Assembly (NCBI GenBank): GCA_964640945.1
Contig: CAZXIV010000010.1
Span: 1-45,354, forward strand
Reading direction: 5' to 3'
Source: JAGOUB01 sp964640945
Lineage (GTDB): Bacteria; Patescibacteriota; Gracilibacteria; Peribacterales; Peribacteraceae
DNA: 45,354 bases
A program made the translations under genes and the position numbers. This document shows positions 25,944 through 34,283 of this stretch, one piece after another. A model generated the notes under the pieces. That model was not told the DNA's origin. It worked only from the letters and a program-made list of their open reading frames with translations, and searched no databases. How positions within the stretch are numbered: position 1 is the stretch's first letter; each line of letters starts with the position of its first letter.

Positions 25944-28616
25944 ATGCCTGAGAAGGACACCCCCAAGGACCAGCCCGAGAAGAAGGCCGAACAGCCCTCG
26001 CTTGGCGAAACTCTCTCGTCCATCGGACGCATTAAGCCGCGCCCGATCGTGAACGAGATGGAGGATAGCTACCTGAGCTACGCGATGAGCGTCATCGTCT
26101 CGCGCGCCCTCCCCGACGCCCGCGACGGACTCAAGCCCGTGCACCGCCGCATCCTCTACGCCATGAGCGAGATTGGGCTCCGCAGCAGCGCCAAGTTTAA
26201 GAAGTCCGCGGCCACCGTCGGTGACGTGATGGCCAAGTACCACCCCCACGGCGACGCCCCCATCTACGAGGCCCTCGTCCGCATGGCTCAGCCATTTTCT
26301 CTGCGTTATCCGCTTATCTTCGGACAGGGCAACTTCGGCTCCATCGACGGTGACGGCGCCGCCGCCATGCGTTACACCGAGGCTAAGATGGCCCGCCTGA
26401 CCGACGAGATCCTCCAGGACATCGATAAGGACACGGTCGGCTTCCACTTGAACTACGACGGCTCCAAGAAGGAGCCCGACGTCCTGCCCTCCAAGATCCC
26501 GAACCTCCTGCTCAACGGCACGGTCGGCATCGCCGTCGGTATGGCCACCAATATTCCGCCTCATAACTTCACGGAGCTCTCCGATGCCATTCTGCACCTG
26601 CTCCAAAACCCGGAGGCGACGGTCGAGGACCTGATCCAATTCGTCCAGGGTCCCGATTTCCCCACCGGCGGCATGGTGTATGGCAAAGAGGCCATCAAGC
26701 AGGCCTACCTCACGGGCCGCGGCTCGGTGGTGGTGCGCGGCAAGGCCGAAATCGAGGAGACGAACGGCGGCCGCTACCACATCCGCATCAGCGAGATCCC
26801 GTATCAGGTGAATAAGACCACCCTCATCGAGCGCATGGCCGAACTGGTGAATGAGAAAATTATTGTCGGCGTCAGCGACATCCGTGACGAGTCCGATCGC
26901 GATGGCATCCGCATCGTCGTCGAGCTTAAAAAAGACGCTTACCCGCAGAAGATTTTAAACCAGCTCTTCCAAAAAACAGAGCTCCAATCCAGCTTCGGTT
27001 ACAACATGATTGCCCTGGCCGATGGCTTGCAGCCGCGGTTAATGAATCTCCAGGAGATGATCGCGGTCTTCATCCAGCACCGCCGCGAGGTCATCACCCG
27101 CCGCGTCACCTTCGACCGCGACCGCGCCAAGGAGCGCGCCCACATTCTTGAGGGCCTCTCGACCGCGCTCGACAACATCGACGCCGTCGTCGAGACGATC
27201 CGCAAGAGCGAGACCAAGGAAATTGCCAAAGAGCAGCTGATCAAGAAATTTAAACTCTCTGAGATTCAGGCCGCGGCCATCCTGGAGATGCGCCTGCAGA
27301 CGCTGGCTGGTCTTGAGCGCAAGAAGATCGAAGATGAGCTGAAGGAAAAGAAAGCGTTTATTGCTGAGTGTGAAGCCATTCTTAAGGACAAGAAGCGCAT
27401 CGATAAGATCTTTACCGAGGAGGTGACGCAGCTCCGTGCCCAGTACGGCGATGCCCGCCGCACGGTGGTGGTGCCGTCGGCCGCCGGCGAGTTTAGTGCC
27501 AAGGACACCATCCCGAACGCGCCGATGATCGTCACGCTCACTAGGAGCGGCTACGTGAAGCGCCTGAGCCCCGCCCAATTCCGCGCCCAGCAGCGCGGCG
27601 GCAAGGGTGTGAAGGGTGTGGAGATGAAAGAGGACGACGAGGTGCTGAGCTTGTTGCACGTCATGAACCACGACGAGCTGCTCTACTTCACTAATACCGG
27701 CCGCGTCTTCCAGCTGCCGGCCTACGAGCTGCCCCAGGCAGGCCGCGTGGCCCGCGGCCAGGCGATCGTGAACCTGCTCCAGCTCAAGCCCGAGGAGCGC
27801 GTCTGCGCCATCCTTAAGGCCGATCTCTCGCAGTACAAGTTCCTCTTTATCGCCACCAAGCAGGGTACGGTCAAGCGCACCGAGGTGGCCGAGTTCGACA
27901 ATATCCGCCGCTCGGGCCTCATTGTTCAGAAGGTGCCAGAAGGGGATGAACTAAAGTGGGTGCTGGCTACCAACGGCAAGAACGAGATTATCCTTCTCTC
28001 GCGCAAGGGTAAGGCCATTCGTTTCCCCGAAGACGACGTTCGCTCCATGGGCCGCGCGGCGGCCGGCGTGCGCGGCATCAAGCTGGGCGGCGGCGACGAG
28101 ATTGTGGAGGCGGCGACTATCAACGACTCGGCCAAGAGCATGGTGCTCGTGGTGATGGAAAACGGTCTCGGCAAGATGACGCCGGTTGACCAGTACCGCT
28201 TCCAGGGTCGCGGCGGCACCGGCGTGAAGAGCGCCCAGCTGACGGCCAAAACCGGTGACATCATCGGTGGTTGCGTGCTGGAGGAAGGCGCCGAAGGCGA
28301 CCTGATTTGCATCTCCAAGCAGGGCCAGACCATCCGCATGGCGCTCTCGAGCATCCCGGCCCGCGGCCGCGCCACCCAGGGTGTGATCGTGATGCGCTTA
28401 AACGGCAGCGATAAGGTGGCCACCATGAGCGCCGTGATGCGCGACTTGGAAGCCGAGCAGGCGATGGCCGAGGCCGCCGCCGAGCTGCGCGCCGAGGAAG
28501 TGGAGGCGATCGTCGACGAAGCGGAAGAATTGGCCGAACTGAAGGCCGCCCAGGAAGAACCCAAGGCTGTGGGTGCCGCGAAGGGCAAGAAAGCCTCCGC
28601 CAAAAAGCAGAAGTAA
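25944..28616 (+). CDS. gyrA: DNA gyrase subunit A
   Basis: An 890-residue GyrA, the breakage-reunion subunit that introduces negative supercoils with GyrB. RALPDARDGLKPVHRRILYAM opens the winged-helix domain; the catalytic Tyr144 lies in AAMRYTE. The GyrA box QQRGGKG near the start of the C-terminal beta-pinwheel marks it as gyrase rather than topoisomerase IV. About 20 extra charged residues precede the usual start, and an Ala/Glu/Lys-rich tail ends the protein. The quinolone-region residues are Ala105 and Glu109 (E. coli Ser83 and Asp87). gyrB is not in the window. Confidence 0.96.
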   Translation: MPEKDTPKDQPEKKAEQPSLGETLSSIGRIKPRPIVNEMEDSYLSYAMSVIVSRALPDARDGLKPVHRRILYAMSEIGLRSSAKFKKSAATVGDVMAKYHPHGDAPIYEALVRMAQPFSLRYPLIFGQGNFGSIDGDGAAAMRYTEAKMARLTDEILQDIDKDTVGFHLNYDGSKKEPDVLPSKIPNLLLNGTVGIAVGMATNIPPHNFTELSDAILHLLQNPEATVEDLIQFVQGPDFPTGGMVYGKEAIKQAYLTGRGSVVVRGKAEIEETNGGRYHIRISEIPYQVNKTTLIERMAELVNEKIIVGVSDIRDESDRDGIRIVVELKKDAYPQKILNQLFQKTELQSSFGYNMIALADGLQPRLMNLQEMIAVFIQHRREVITRRVTFDRDRAKERAHILEGLSTALDNIDAVVETIRKSETKEIAKEQLIKKFKLSEIQAAAILEMRLQTLAGLERKKIEDELKEKKAFIAECEAILKDKKRIDKIFTEEVTQLRAQYGDARRTVVVPSAAGEFSAKDTIPNAPMIVTLTRSGYVKRLSPAQFRAQQRGGKGVKGVEMKEDDEVLSLLHVMNHDELLYFTNTGRVFQLPAYELPQAGRVARGQAIVNLLQLKPEERVCAILKADLSQYKFLFIATKQGTVKRTEVAEFDNIRRSGLIVQKVPEGDELKWVLATNGKNEIILLSRKGKAIRFPEDDVRSMGRAAAGVRGIKLGGGDEIVEAATINDSAKSMVLVVMENGLGKMTPVDQYRFQGRGGTGVKSAQLTAKTGDIIGGCVLEEGAEGDLICISKQGQTIRMALSSIPARGRATQGVIVMRLNGSDKVATMSAVMRDLEAEQAMAEAAAELRAEEVEAIVDEAEELAELKAAQEEPKAVGAAKGKKASAKKQK

Positions 28617-28634
28617 AAAAGTATCGTGTATGAG

Positions 28635-28678
28635 GTATTAAGTATTAAGGGCGAGAATTAGCCCTTAATACTTAATAC
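28635..28678. repeat. Perfect 18-bp AT-rich inverted repeat after gyrA
   Basis: GTATTAAGTATTAAGGGC (28635-28652) pairs perfectly with 28661-28678 around an 8-base loop. The arms are built from a repeated TATTAAG word. No T tract follows, so it is not a classic terminator, although it may end gyrA transcription. It is strikingly AT-rich for this genome, and further TAATAC words follow to 28691. Confidence 0.85.
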
Positions 28679-28718
28679 TGGATACCTAATACCCACTTGC
28701 CTTTTGTCCAATTTTCCA

Positions 28719-28724
28719 TACAAT
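28719..28724 (+). promoter_or_regulatory. -10 hexamer of rpmE
   Basis: TACAAT, 11 bases before the ATG at 28736. Confidence 0.45.
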
Positions 28725-28735
28725 CCCCGTACTCT

Positions 28736-29014
28736 ATGCAGACCGCGATCCACCCCATCATGCACGCTGATGCGAAAACGACCTGCACCACGTGCCAGGC
28801 CGTCTACCTGATTCCGTCCACCGTGAAGGAGCAGACCGTTGAAGCCTGCAAGGCTTGCCACCCCCAGTACACGGGCAAAAAGCAGACGAACACGAAGGGC
28901 GGACGCATCGAACGTTTCCGCAAGATCCAGGCCGCTTCCCACGAGAGCGTCCCAGTAGGTGGCGGCCAGCGTCAGAGTGTCGTTCCAGAGATCGCGCAGT
29001 CGTCACCTGGCTGA
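28736..29014 (+). CDS. rpmE: Ribosomal protein L31
   Basis: A 92-residue L31 of the large ribosomal subunit, zinc-binding form: two CxxC pairs (CTTC near 18-21 and CKAC near 39-42) and the HP.YTGKK.....GGRIERF signature. It is about 20 residues longer than usual, with a Ser/Gly/Gln-rich tail. The ATG at 28736 gives a family-like N-terminus (MQTAIHPIMH). rpmE stands alone between gyrA and hrcA. Confidence 0.93.
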   Translation: MQTAIHPIMHADAKTTCTTCQAVYLIPSTVKEQTVEACKACHPQYTGKKQTNTKGGRIERFRKIQAASHESVPVGGGQRQSVVPEIAQSSPG

Positions 29015-29094
29015 ACTCCTTCCAGGAAGGCGGACCGGAGGCAGTGTGGCGAGTTCTTCCCGCTGGCCAAAAGGGCGAGAAAACAGCCCGGAAG

Positions 29095-29121
29095 ATGGCA
29101 GTCGAGGCCTTTGAGTGCTAT
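29095..29121 (+). promoter_or_regulatory. Degenerate CIRCE-like operator before hrcA
   Basis: The consensus CIRCE is TTAGCACTC-N9-GAGTGCTAA. Here ATGGCAGTC (29095-29103, 6 of 9 matching), exactly 9 bases, then GAGTGCTAT (29113-29121, 8 of 9). The right half overlaps the extended -10, so bound HrcA would block its own promoter. The match of the right half is partly shared with the common TGCTATACT promoter motif, so this is tentative. Confidence 0.4.
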
Positions 29122-29124
29122 ACT
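29116..29124 (+). promoter_or_regulatory. Extended -10 promoter of hrcA (near-leaderless)
   Basis: TGCTATACT ends 8 bases before the ATG at 29133. Confidence 0.6.
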
Positions 29125-29132
29125 AGAGTGGT

Positions 29133-29846
29133 ATGAACAGTCGCCAGGCGCAGTTGCTGACGGCCATTATCGACCAGTTCATTAAGACCGCTGTGCCGGT
29201 GGGTTCGCAAGAGCTCCTCAAGCACTCGAGCTTTACGCTGTCGTGTGCCACGATTCGGAACGAAATGCGCTTCCTCGGCGAGGAGGGGTTCTTAGAGCAG
29301 CCGCACGTTTCCGCCGGCCGCGTGCCGACGGCCAAGGGATACCGCTTCTACGCCGCCGATTCCGCGCAGCAGCCGACGCTTCATCTCCAAGTGGTGGAGA
29401 AGAAATTCCGTGAGTTGAAAGATCACTACTTCAAGCAGAAAGATCAAGAGCGTGCCTACGAGGCGGTCGCTCTACTTTCGCACATGATCGCCAACGTCGC
29501 CTTTGTGACGGTGCCGCACAAGCCCGGCGTGTACTTCCTCGGACTCGCCCAGACGCTCCGCCAGCCGGAGTTCCAGTTGGACCCAGGCTTGGCCAGCGGC
29601 GTGGTGGAAGTGCTTGAATCAACGCTCACCAAGGTGCTCGACGAGGTTCCGAGCGGGGATGAGGTGCAGTATTACATCGGCGAGGAGCACCTCCTCCCAC
29701 AGATTCAAAGCTGCAGCCTGCTTGTGAAGTCCTACCAGCTCCGCGACCACAAGGGATTCATCGGCATTCTCGGCCCCATGCGGATGGATTATGCTTTTAA
29801 CAGCGCTGCGCTCACACTGGTGAGCGATTTCCTCTCCGCTTCCTAA
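29133..29846 (+). CDS. hrcA: Heat-inducible transcription repressor HrcA, short form
   Basis: A 237-residue HrcA, the repressor of chaperone operons that binds CIRCE. The N-terminal winged helix is clear: MNSRQAQLLTAIIDQFIKTA, PVGSQEL, then the recognition region SCATIRNEMRFLGEEGFLEQ and the wing SAGRVPTAKGYRFY. The C-terminal part keeps GFIGILGPMRMDY and the final helix but is about 100 residues shorter than Bacillus HrcA (about 340), having lost most of the insert and GAF-like region. dnaK, dnaJ and grpE are not adjacent. It is followed after one base by the ATPase gene, so the two are co-expressed. Confidence 0.92.
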   Translation: MNSRQAQLLTAIIDQFIKTAVPVGSQELLKHSSFTLSCATIRNEMRFLGEEGFLEQPHVSAGRVPTAKGYRFYAADSAQQPTLHLQVVEKKFRELKDHYFKQKDQERAYEAVALLSHMIANVAFVTVPHKPGVYFLGLAQTLRQPEFQLDPGLASGVVEVLESTLTKVLDEVPSGDEVQYYIGEEHLLPQIQSCSLLVKSYQLRDHKGFIGILGPMRMDYAFNSAALTLVSDFLSAS

Positions 29847-29847
29847 C

Positions 29848-32649
29848 GTGTCCGCGACGGTCCTCCACCTTTGGCCCAGCCTCCCCAACGAGAAAGATCC
29901 CGTGGAGCGCGGCCCGGTGTATATGGAGACGGTTGCCGCCGCGTTGCACACGCTCAAGGGCGCGGACCGCCAGGTGTCGCTCGAGGTCGGCATGCGTGAG
30001 GGCAAGGTGGGCTTCTTCATCCGCAGCTCCGCCCGTTCATCGCCGCTCATCGAGAGCCAGCTCTACGCTCAATATCCCGATATCGATATCGAGAAGCTGA
30101 ACAAAGAGCCCTTCGCGCTAAAGGAAGGGGAGGAGGTACTCTCGCTCGACCTCAAGCTGAAGAACCCCGAGGTCTTCCCCATCAAGCGCTACCCGCAGTT
30201 CGACGACATGATGAGCCGGGCCAACGTCGACCCGCTTTCGGCCATGACCGCCGCCTTGGCTCGCTACCCGCTGCCGGGCATGCGCGGCCACATCCAGGTG
30301 GTGATCGAGCCGATGCCCGGCCCCTTTCGCAAGCGTGCGCTGCGCTTCCTGCCGCTCCTAGAAAAAGGACTTCCCAGCATGTGGGGTGCCTACGCCCAGC
30401 TCTTCGTTGATATCCAACTGGCCCGTGGCTGGCGCCGTATCGTTTTGTGGCCGCTCGGCATCCTGATGGGTGGCTGGAAGATGTGGAGCATCGTTCGCAA
30501 GCTCTCGGCAGCCGCCTCGCCCGATGCTAAACCTACGCCCGTCGGCGCCAACGACCAGACCAGTCGCTCGCACGAAAAGGAGGACAAAGTCAGCGGCGCC
30601 AAAGACAAGGTGAACCGCCTGCTCTTCCTCGCCAATGTGCGCATTAGCGTCATTGGTCCGCAGGGCCAGCAAGACTTGCTCATGCAGAAGATTCAGGAGA
30701 TTGCGAGCACCTTCCAGCAGTTCTCCATTCCGACCAGCAACGGCTTCGTAGCGGGCAAACTCCAGACGTCAGCCACTGTATTGCTCGGCATGCAGATCCG
30801 CCCCTACGCGCTGTCGTCCGAGGAGCTGGCCACGCTCTGGCACGTACCCACGAGCCTGGTGCAGACCGCCAACCTTGAGCGCATCATCTCCAAGAAGCTT
30901 GAGCCGCCGGTGAACCTGCCCATCCCGGGTGTGACCGACCCCGAAGAGAACCTGACGTTGCTCGGCGAATCGGTCTTCCACGGCCACCGCCTCAAGTTCG
31001 GCATCCGTCCCGACGACCGCCGTCGTCACGTCTACATCATCGGAAAGACGGGTATGGGCAAGACGACCATTTTGGAGAACATGATCTACAGCGACATTAT
31101 CGGTGGCAAGGGTGTGGCCGTCATCGACCCGCACGGCGATCTCATCAACTCGGCGATGCGCTTCATGCCGAAGAACCGCGTCAACGACGTGGTGCTCTTC
31201 GATCCCTCCGACCGCGACTGGCCGATCTCGTTCAACATGCTCGAGTGCGACGATCCGGGCCAGCGCCCGCTGATCGCATCGGGCCTGATGAGCGTCTTCC
31301 TCAAGCTTTGGCCGGAGGCCTTCTCTGGACGCATGGAGTACATCTTGCGCAACACCCTGCTGGCGTTGCTCGAAAACGAGGGTTCTTCGATGCTCGGTAT
31401 TCTGCGCATGTTCGCCGACGACGCCTACCGCGTGAAGCTCGTCAGTAACGTAAAAGATCCGGTTGTGAAGACTTTCTGGGAGTCCGAATTCACCAGTTGG
31501 AGCGACAAGTACCGCACTGAGGCCTTGGCTTCCATCCAGAACAAAGTGGGGCAGCTCATGTCCACGCCGGTAATGCGCAACATTGTCGGTCAGGTGCGGA
31601 GCACGCTCAACATTCGTCAGGCGATGGATAGCGGCAAGATCATCCTTGTAAACCTCAGTAAGGGAAAAATCGGCGAGGACACCTCGGCCTTCCTCGGCTC
31701 CATGCTCGTCACCAAGTTTCAAATCGACGCCATGAGTCGGGCCGACATTCCCGAGAAGGAGCGCCGTGACTTCTACTTGTACGTGGACGAGTTCCAGAAC
31801 TTCGCCACTGAGTCTTTTGCCACGATTCTCTCCGAGGCGCGCAAATACCGCCTCAACTTAACAATGGCCAACCAGTATGTCGGCCAACTGATCATCGGCC
31901 AGGGCAACACCACGCTACGCGATGCCGTCTTTGGTAACGTTGGCTCGATGGTGAGCTTCCAAGTAGGCAGCGAGGACGCCGAGCTCTTGAGCCAGCAATT
32001 CGAGGAGATGGTGAGCCCCAAGGACATCCTGAGCCTGCCCAAGTTCCACGCCTACGTGCGCCTGATGATCGACGGCATCCCGGGTAAGCCCTTTTCTGTC
32101 GGCACGCTGCCGCCGCCGAAGTTTGAGGTGGATAACGGCCGCGAGGAGCAGGTGCGCAAGCTCTCGCGCGAGCGCTACAGCGAGCGGCGCGAGGTGGTGG
32201 AAGAGAAGATCAGCCGCTGGGCGGCCGGTACTTCGGAGGCCAAGCTGCAGGCCGTGGCGGGCGTGAAGATGAAAGAGAAAGAGGAAGAAGAGTTGAAGAA
32301 AGCTCGCGCCAAGAAAATGACGCTCGAGCAGTACCGCGCCTGGCGCGATAAGGAGATGTGGACCAACGAATATAACGCCCTCAAGAAAAAGCAAATGCTC
32401 GGCACGGCGCTCACGCCCGATGACGAAGCAAAGTTCGCGGACTACGCCCAGAAGATCCTCGCCGCCGGCGGCACGCTGCCGCCCGTCAGTAAGTCGATGG
32501 TCCAGGCTGCGGCCGAGGCCCTGGGCGTACCGGTGGAGGAAGTGGCGGTGCAGTACGGCGTTGATATGACACCGCTCAACACTGTATCCGCCGCGCCGGC
32601 GCCGGCTCCCAAACCCATGCCCCGCCCGGATCCCCGGAAGCTGCGTTAA
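29848..32649 (+). CDS. VirD4/TraD-like membrane ATPase
   Basis: A 933-residue membrane-tethered ATPase of the FtsK/HerA/VirD4 group. An N-terminal domain (1-190) and a hydrophobic segment (about 196-214, RIVLWPLGILMGGWKMW) precede the motor. Walker A is GKTGMGKT (residues 399-406) and Walker B is LYVDEFQNF with Asp647 and Glu648, the form found in TraD/TraG-type coupling proteins. A charged coiled-coil-like tail (about 760-880) and a Pro-rich end follow. Such proteins pump DNA or protein through a membrane, but no other type IV secretion gene is in the window. The start is GTG one base after the hrcA stop. ATPases of this type occur singly in many Patescibacteria, from memory. Confidence 0.85.
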   Translation: MSATVLHLWPSLPNEKDPVERGPVYMETVAAALHTLKGADRQVSLEVGMREGKVGFFIRSSARSSPLIESQLYAQYPDIDIEKLNKEPFALKEGEEVLSLDLKLKNPEVFPIKRYPQFDDMMSRANVDPLSAMTAALARYPLPGMRGHIQVVIEPMPGPFRKRALRFLPLLEKGLPSMWGAYAQLFVDIQLARGWRRIVLWPLGILMGGWKMWSIVRKLSAAASPDAKPTPVGANDQTSRSHEKEDKVSGAKDKVNRLLFLANVRISVIGPQGQQDLLMQKIQEIASTFQQFSIPTSNGFVAGKLQTSATVLLGMQIRPYALSSEELATLWHVPTSLVQTANLERIISKKLEPPVNLPIPGVTDPEENLTLLGESVFHGHRLKFGIRPDDRRRHVYIIGKTGMGKTTILENMIYSDIIGGKGVAVIDPHGDLINSAMRFMPKNRVNDVVLFDPSDRDWPISFNMLECDDPGQRPLIASGLMSVFLKLWPEAFSGRMEYILRNTLLALLENEGSSMLGILRMFADDAYRVKLVSNVKDPVVKTFWESEFTSWSDKYRTEALASIQNKVGQLMSTPVMRNIVGQVRSTLNIRQAMDSGKIILVNLSKGKIGEDTSAFLGSMLVTKFQIDAMSRADIPEKERRDFYLYVDEFQNFATESFATILSEARKYRLNLTMANQYVGQLIIGQGNTTLRDAVFGNVGSMVSFQVGSEDAELLSQQFEEMVSPKDILSLPKFHAYVRLMIDGIPGKPFSVGTLPPPKFEVDNGREEQVRKLSRERYSERREVVEEKISRWAAGTSEAKLQAVAGVKMKEKEEEELKKARAKKMTLEQYRAWRDKEMWTNEYNALKKKQMLGTALTPDDEAKFADYAQKILAAGGTLPPVSKSMVQAAAEALGVPVEEVAVQYGVDMTPLNTVSAAPAPAPKPMPRPDPRKLR

Positions 32650-32954
32650 AAAAATCAGTGTGGATGCGGAGCGCGAAGGCGGCTGAGGCGCGCGCGTCGC
32701 CCCCGCTCCGTCGCAGACAGTGAAGGTTTGGCTGAGGCTGCCCTTTTTACGCGGCGCACACGAGCGTATCACGGGAAGTGACTAGAGAAGGGGATTGGCT
32801 GATCCAGAAGCCATCGCGATGATGATCAAGAGCAACGAAGCAGCATCTCTGCTGCCGGGGCCGATTTTCGCCTCCCTCCAGGTGTTCGCCTTTGGCAAGC
32901 GATGTTGGTGGCCGAATGCCCTATTCTAGCGGTGGTTTCCTCCCCCTCCCTCCC
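32650..32954 (+). other. Intergenic region before the Met-rich protein
   Basis: A 305-base stretch with no gene. It contains only a GC-rich segment (32690-32720) and a TATTCT -10 candidate (32922-32927). No terminator with a T tract was found for the ATPase gene. Confidence 0.5.
32922..32927 (+). promoter_or_regulatory. -10 hexamer of the Met-rich protein gene
   Basis: TATTCT; predicted start about 32934, 21 bases before the ATG at 32955. It also argues against the in-frame TTG at 32892 as start. Confidence 0.45.
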
Positions 32955-33311
32955 ATGATGCCTATGATGGCTCCCTACGGCGCGGCTTGGTTCCCCGCCC
33001 TTCACTGCCTAGCCGGTTTGTTCTTCGCTGTCGGCGCGGTCCTCCTGCTCGCCTGGGCGATCAAGCACCTCAGTGGAGAGAAGCAGAAGTATTGGGGAGG
33101 TATGTTCATCCTGGCTGCGATCGTCCTTTGGTTGGTGGGCATGACGCTCTCCATTGCTATGGGCGGCAAGGGCGACATGATGGCCCCCAAGACCATGATG
33201 AAGAAAGACGCCATGATGGCTCCGCGCCAGGCTGCCCAGGTCCGCGGCGAGAGTAAGCCGAAGCCCCAGCCCACCACCGGGCGCGGTGAGACTCAGCCCA
33301 AGTCCCGTTAA
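32955..33311 (+). CDS. Small Met-rich membrane protein
   Basis: A 118-residue protein with two transmembrane helices (about 14-36 and 48-69). Methionine clusters sit on the same side of the membrane in both tails: MMPMMAP at the N-terminus and GDMMAPKTMMKKDAMMAP after helix 2. The last 30 residues are basic and Pro/Gln-rich. The ATG at 32955 is preferred because the -10 hexamer lies between it and the upstream TTG. Met-rich clusters can bind Cu(I), but no copper gene is nearby, so this remains a guess. A strong terminator follows. Confidence 0.65.
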   Translation: MMPMMAPYGAAWFPALHCLAGLFFAVGAVLLLAWAIKHLSGEKQKYWGGMFILAAIVLWLVGMTLSIAMGGKGDMMAPKTMMKKDAMMAPRQAAQVRGESKPKPQPTTGRGETQPKSR

Positions 33312-33327
33312 TCCGCCTCTTTCTATC

Positions 33328-33363
33328 AAGACGGTGTCCCGTTCCGCGGGGCGCCGTCTTTTA
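33328..33363 (+). terminator. Rho-independent terminator
   Basis: A 14-bp stem (33328-33341 with 33347-33360, two G-T pairs), loop TTCCG, then TTTTA. It separates the Met-rich protein from the convergent deacetylase gene, whose stop codon it overlaps. Confidence 0.85.
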
Positions 33364-34200
33364 GAGATCGGCGTACGTGAGGCGTTGAAGCTTGAGTTTG
33401 GCCGGCAGGGCCATGGCCGTCAGATCGGTGAGCATCTGCAGCTCCGTCACGCGTTGGGGATCGGTATCGAACGGCGTGCCCACGGGCGTAGGGGCGCCAG
33501 GATGAACCATGAGCTCGATGGAGCCCTCAGCCGGCAGGCGCGAGAGGATGTGGCGCAGGTTCTTGGCCGAGGCGCGGCCCACGAGCGTGAGGCCGCGGAA
33601 GGTGTCGGTGCCGATGATGCCTTCGCTGGCAAAGAGGGGACGGGCGGCTTCGGCGCGGGCCGAGATCTCCTGGGCGGCGGCGAGTTCCTGGGGGGTGATC
33701 ACGTAGCCGAAGGGCGGCAGCGTTTCGCTCGGGATGCGCACGCGCAACATGCCGTAGCGCAACATGATGGTCGCGACTAGCGGGCTGACGGCGGGGTGGC
33801 AGTGCACGTGCTCCACGGCCGAGAGGTGCGTGGGCTGGCCGTAGTGATCGAGGCACCATTCGATCTGCGCGCGGATCTCACGCTCCAGGTGGGTCGGGTC
33901 CGCCTCGCCGGTGCGCAGGCGGCGCTCGAATTCCTTTCGCTCGGCGAAGCCGCCGTGGGGCATGAGCAGGCTCGCCACGCTGGCCGGCGGCGAGAGTGGC
34001 TCGCCGCTCGTGAGCGCCAGGTGCAGGCCGGCTGGTACGCGGCGCTCGCGGGCGCGCTTAGCGGCCTGGTCGCTGTCGCTGCCGTTGGGCAGGAGCCCGG
34101 TATTCGTCACGAGGCCCTGTTCGACTCACAGGAAGATGCCGTGGGAGCGGGCGCTCGTGGCTCCCAGGTCGTCGGCGGTGACAATCAGGCGACGTTTCAC
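33361..34200 (-). pseudogene. ChbG/YdjC-family carbohydrate deacetylase interrupted by in-frame TGA
   Basis: A 280-codon frame with a TGA at codon 25 (34126-34128). Both sides belong to one protein: the first 24 codons give VKRRLIVTADDLGATSARSH with the catalytic Asp-Asp, and after the TGA the same frame continues EQGLVTNTGLLPNG, GLHLALTSG.PLSP, EHVHCHPAV (metal-binding HxH) and ELMVHPGAP (HPG), all in family order. The family removes acetyl groups from N-acetylated sugars. The GTG at 34200 lies 6 bases after a TACAAT hexamer, so the promoter and true start are intact. Other genes here end in TGA, so it is a stop; either a nonsense mutation or a base-call error. A 249-residue product from GTG 34110 would lack the catalytic Asp pair. 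Confidence 0.85.
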
Positions 34201-34206
34201 ACGTTG

Positions 34207-34212
34207 ATTGTA
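34207..34212 (-). promoter_or_regulatory. -10 hexamer of the deacetylase (leaderless)
   Basis: TACAAT on the minus strand, 6 bases before GTG 34200. Confidence 0.55.
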
Positions 34213-34216
34213 CGCG

Positions 34217-34263
34217 AAAAAAAGCCCCGCTCGCTTTCCTGGTGGGGAGAGCACTGAGCGGGG
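34217..34263 (-). terminator. Rho-independent terminator of orphan A
   Basis: CCCCGCTC (34225-34232) pairs with GAGCGGGG (34256-34263); on the minus strand the stem is followed by CTTTTTTT. Confidence 0.8.
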
Positions 34264-34283
34264 TTGGGTTGGTTGGGGGACGC

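Noticed and set aside
33361..34200. TGA decoded as glycine (genetic code 25) to explain the interrupted deacetylase
   Set aside because: Many intact genes here end at TGA, including the Ca2+ ATPase, ruvA, pgi, the Ig/FN3 gene and the 1311-residue gene.
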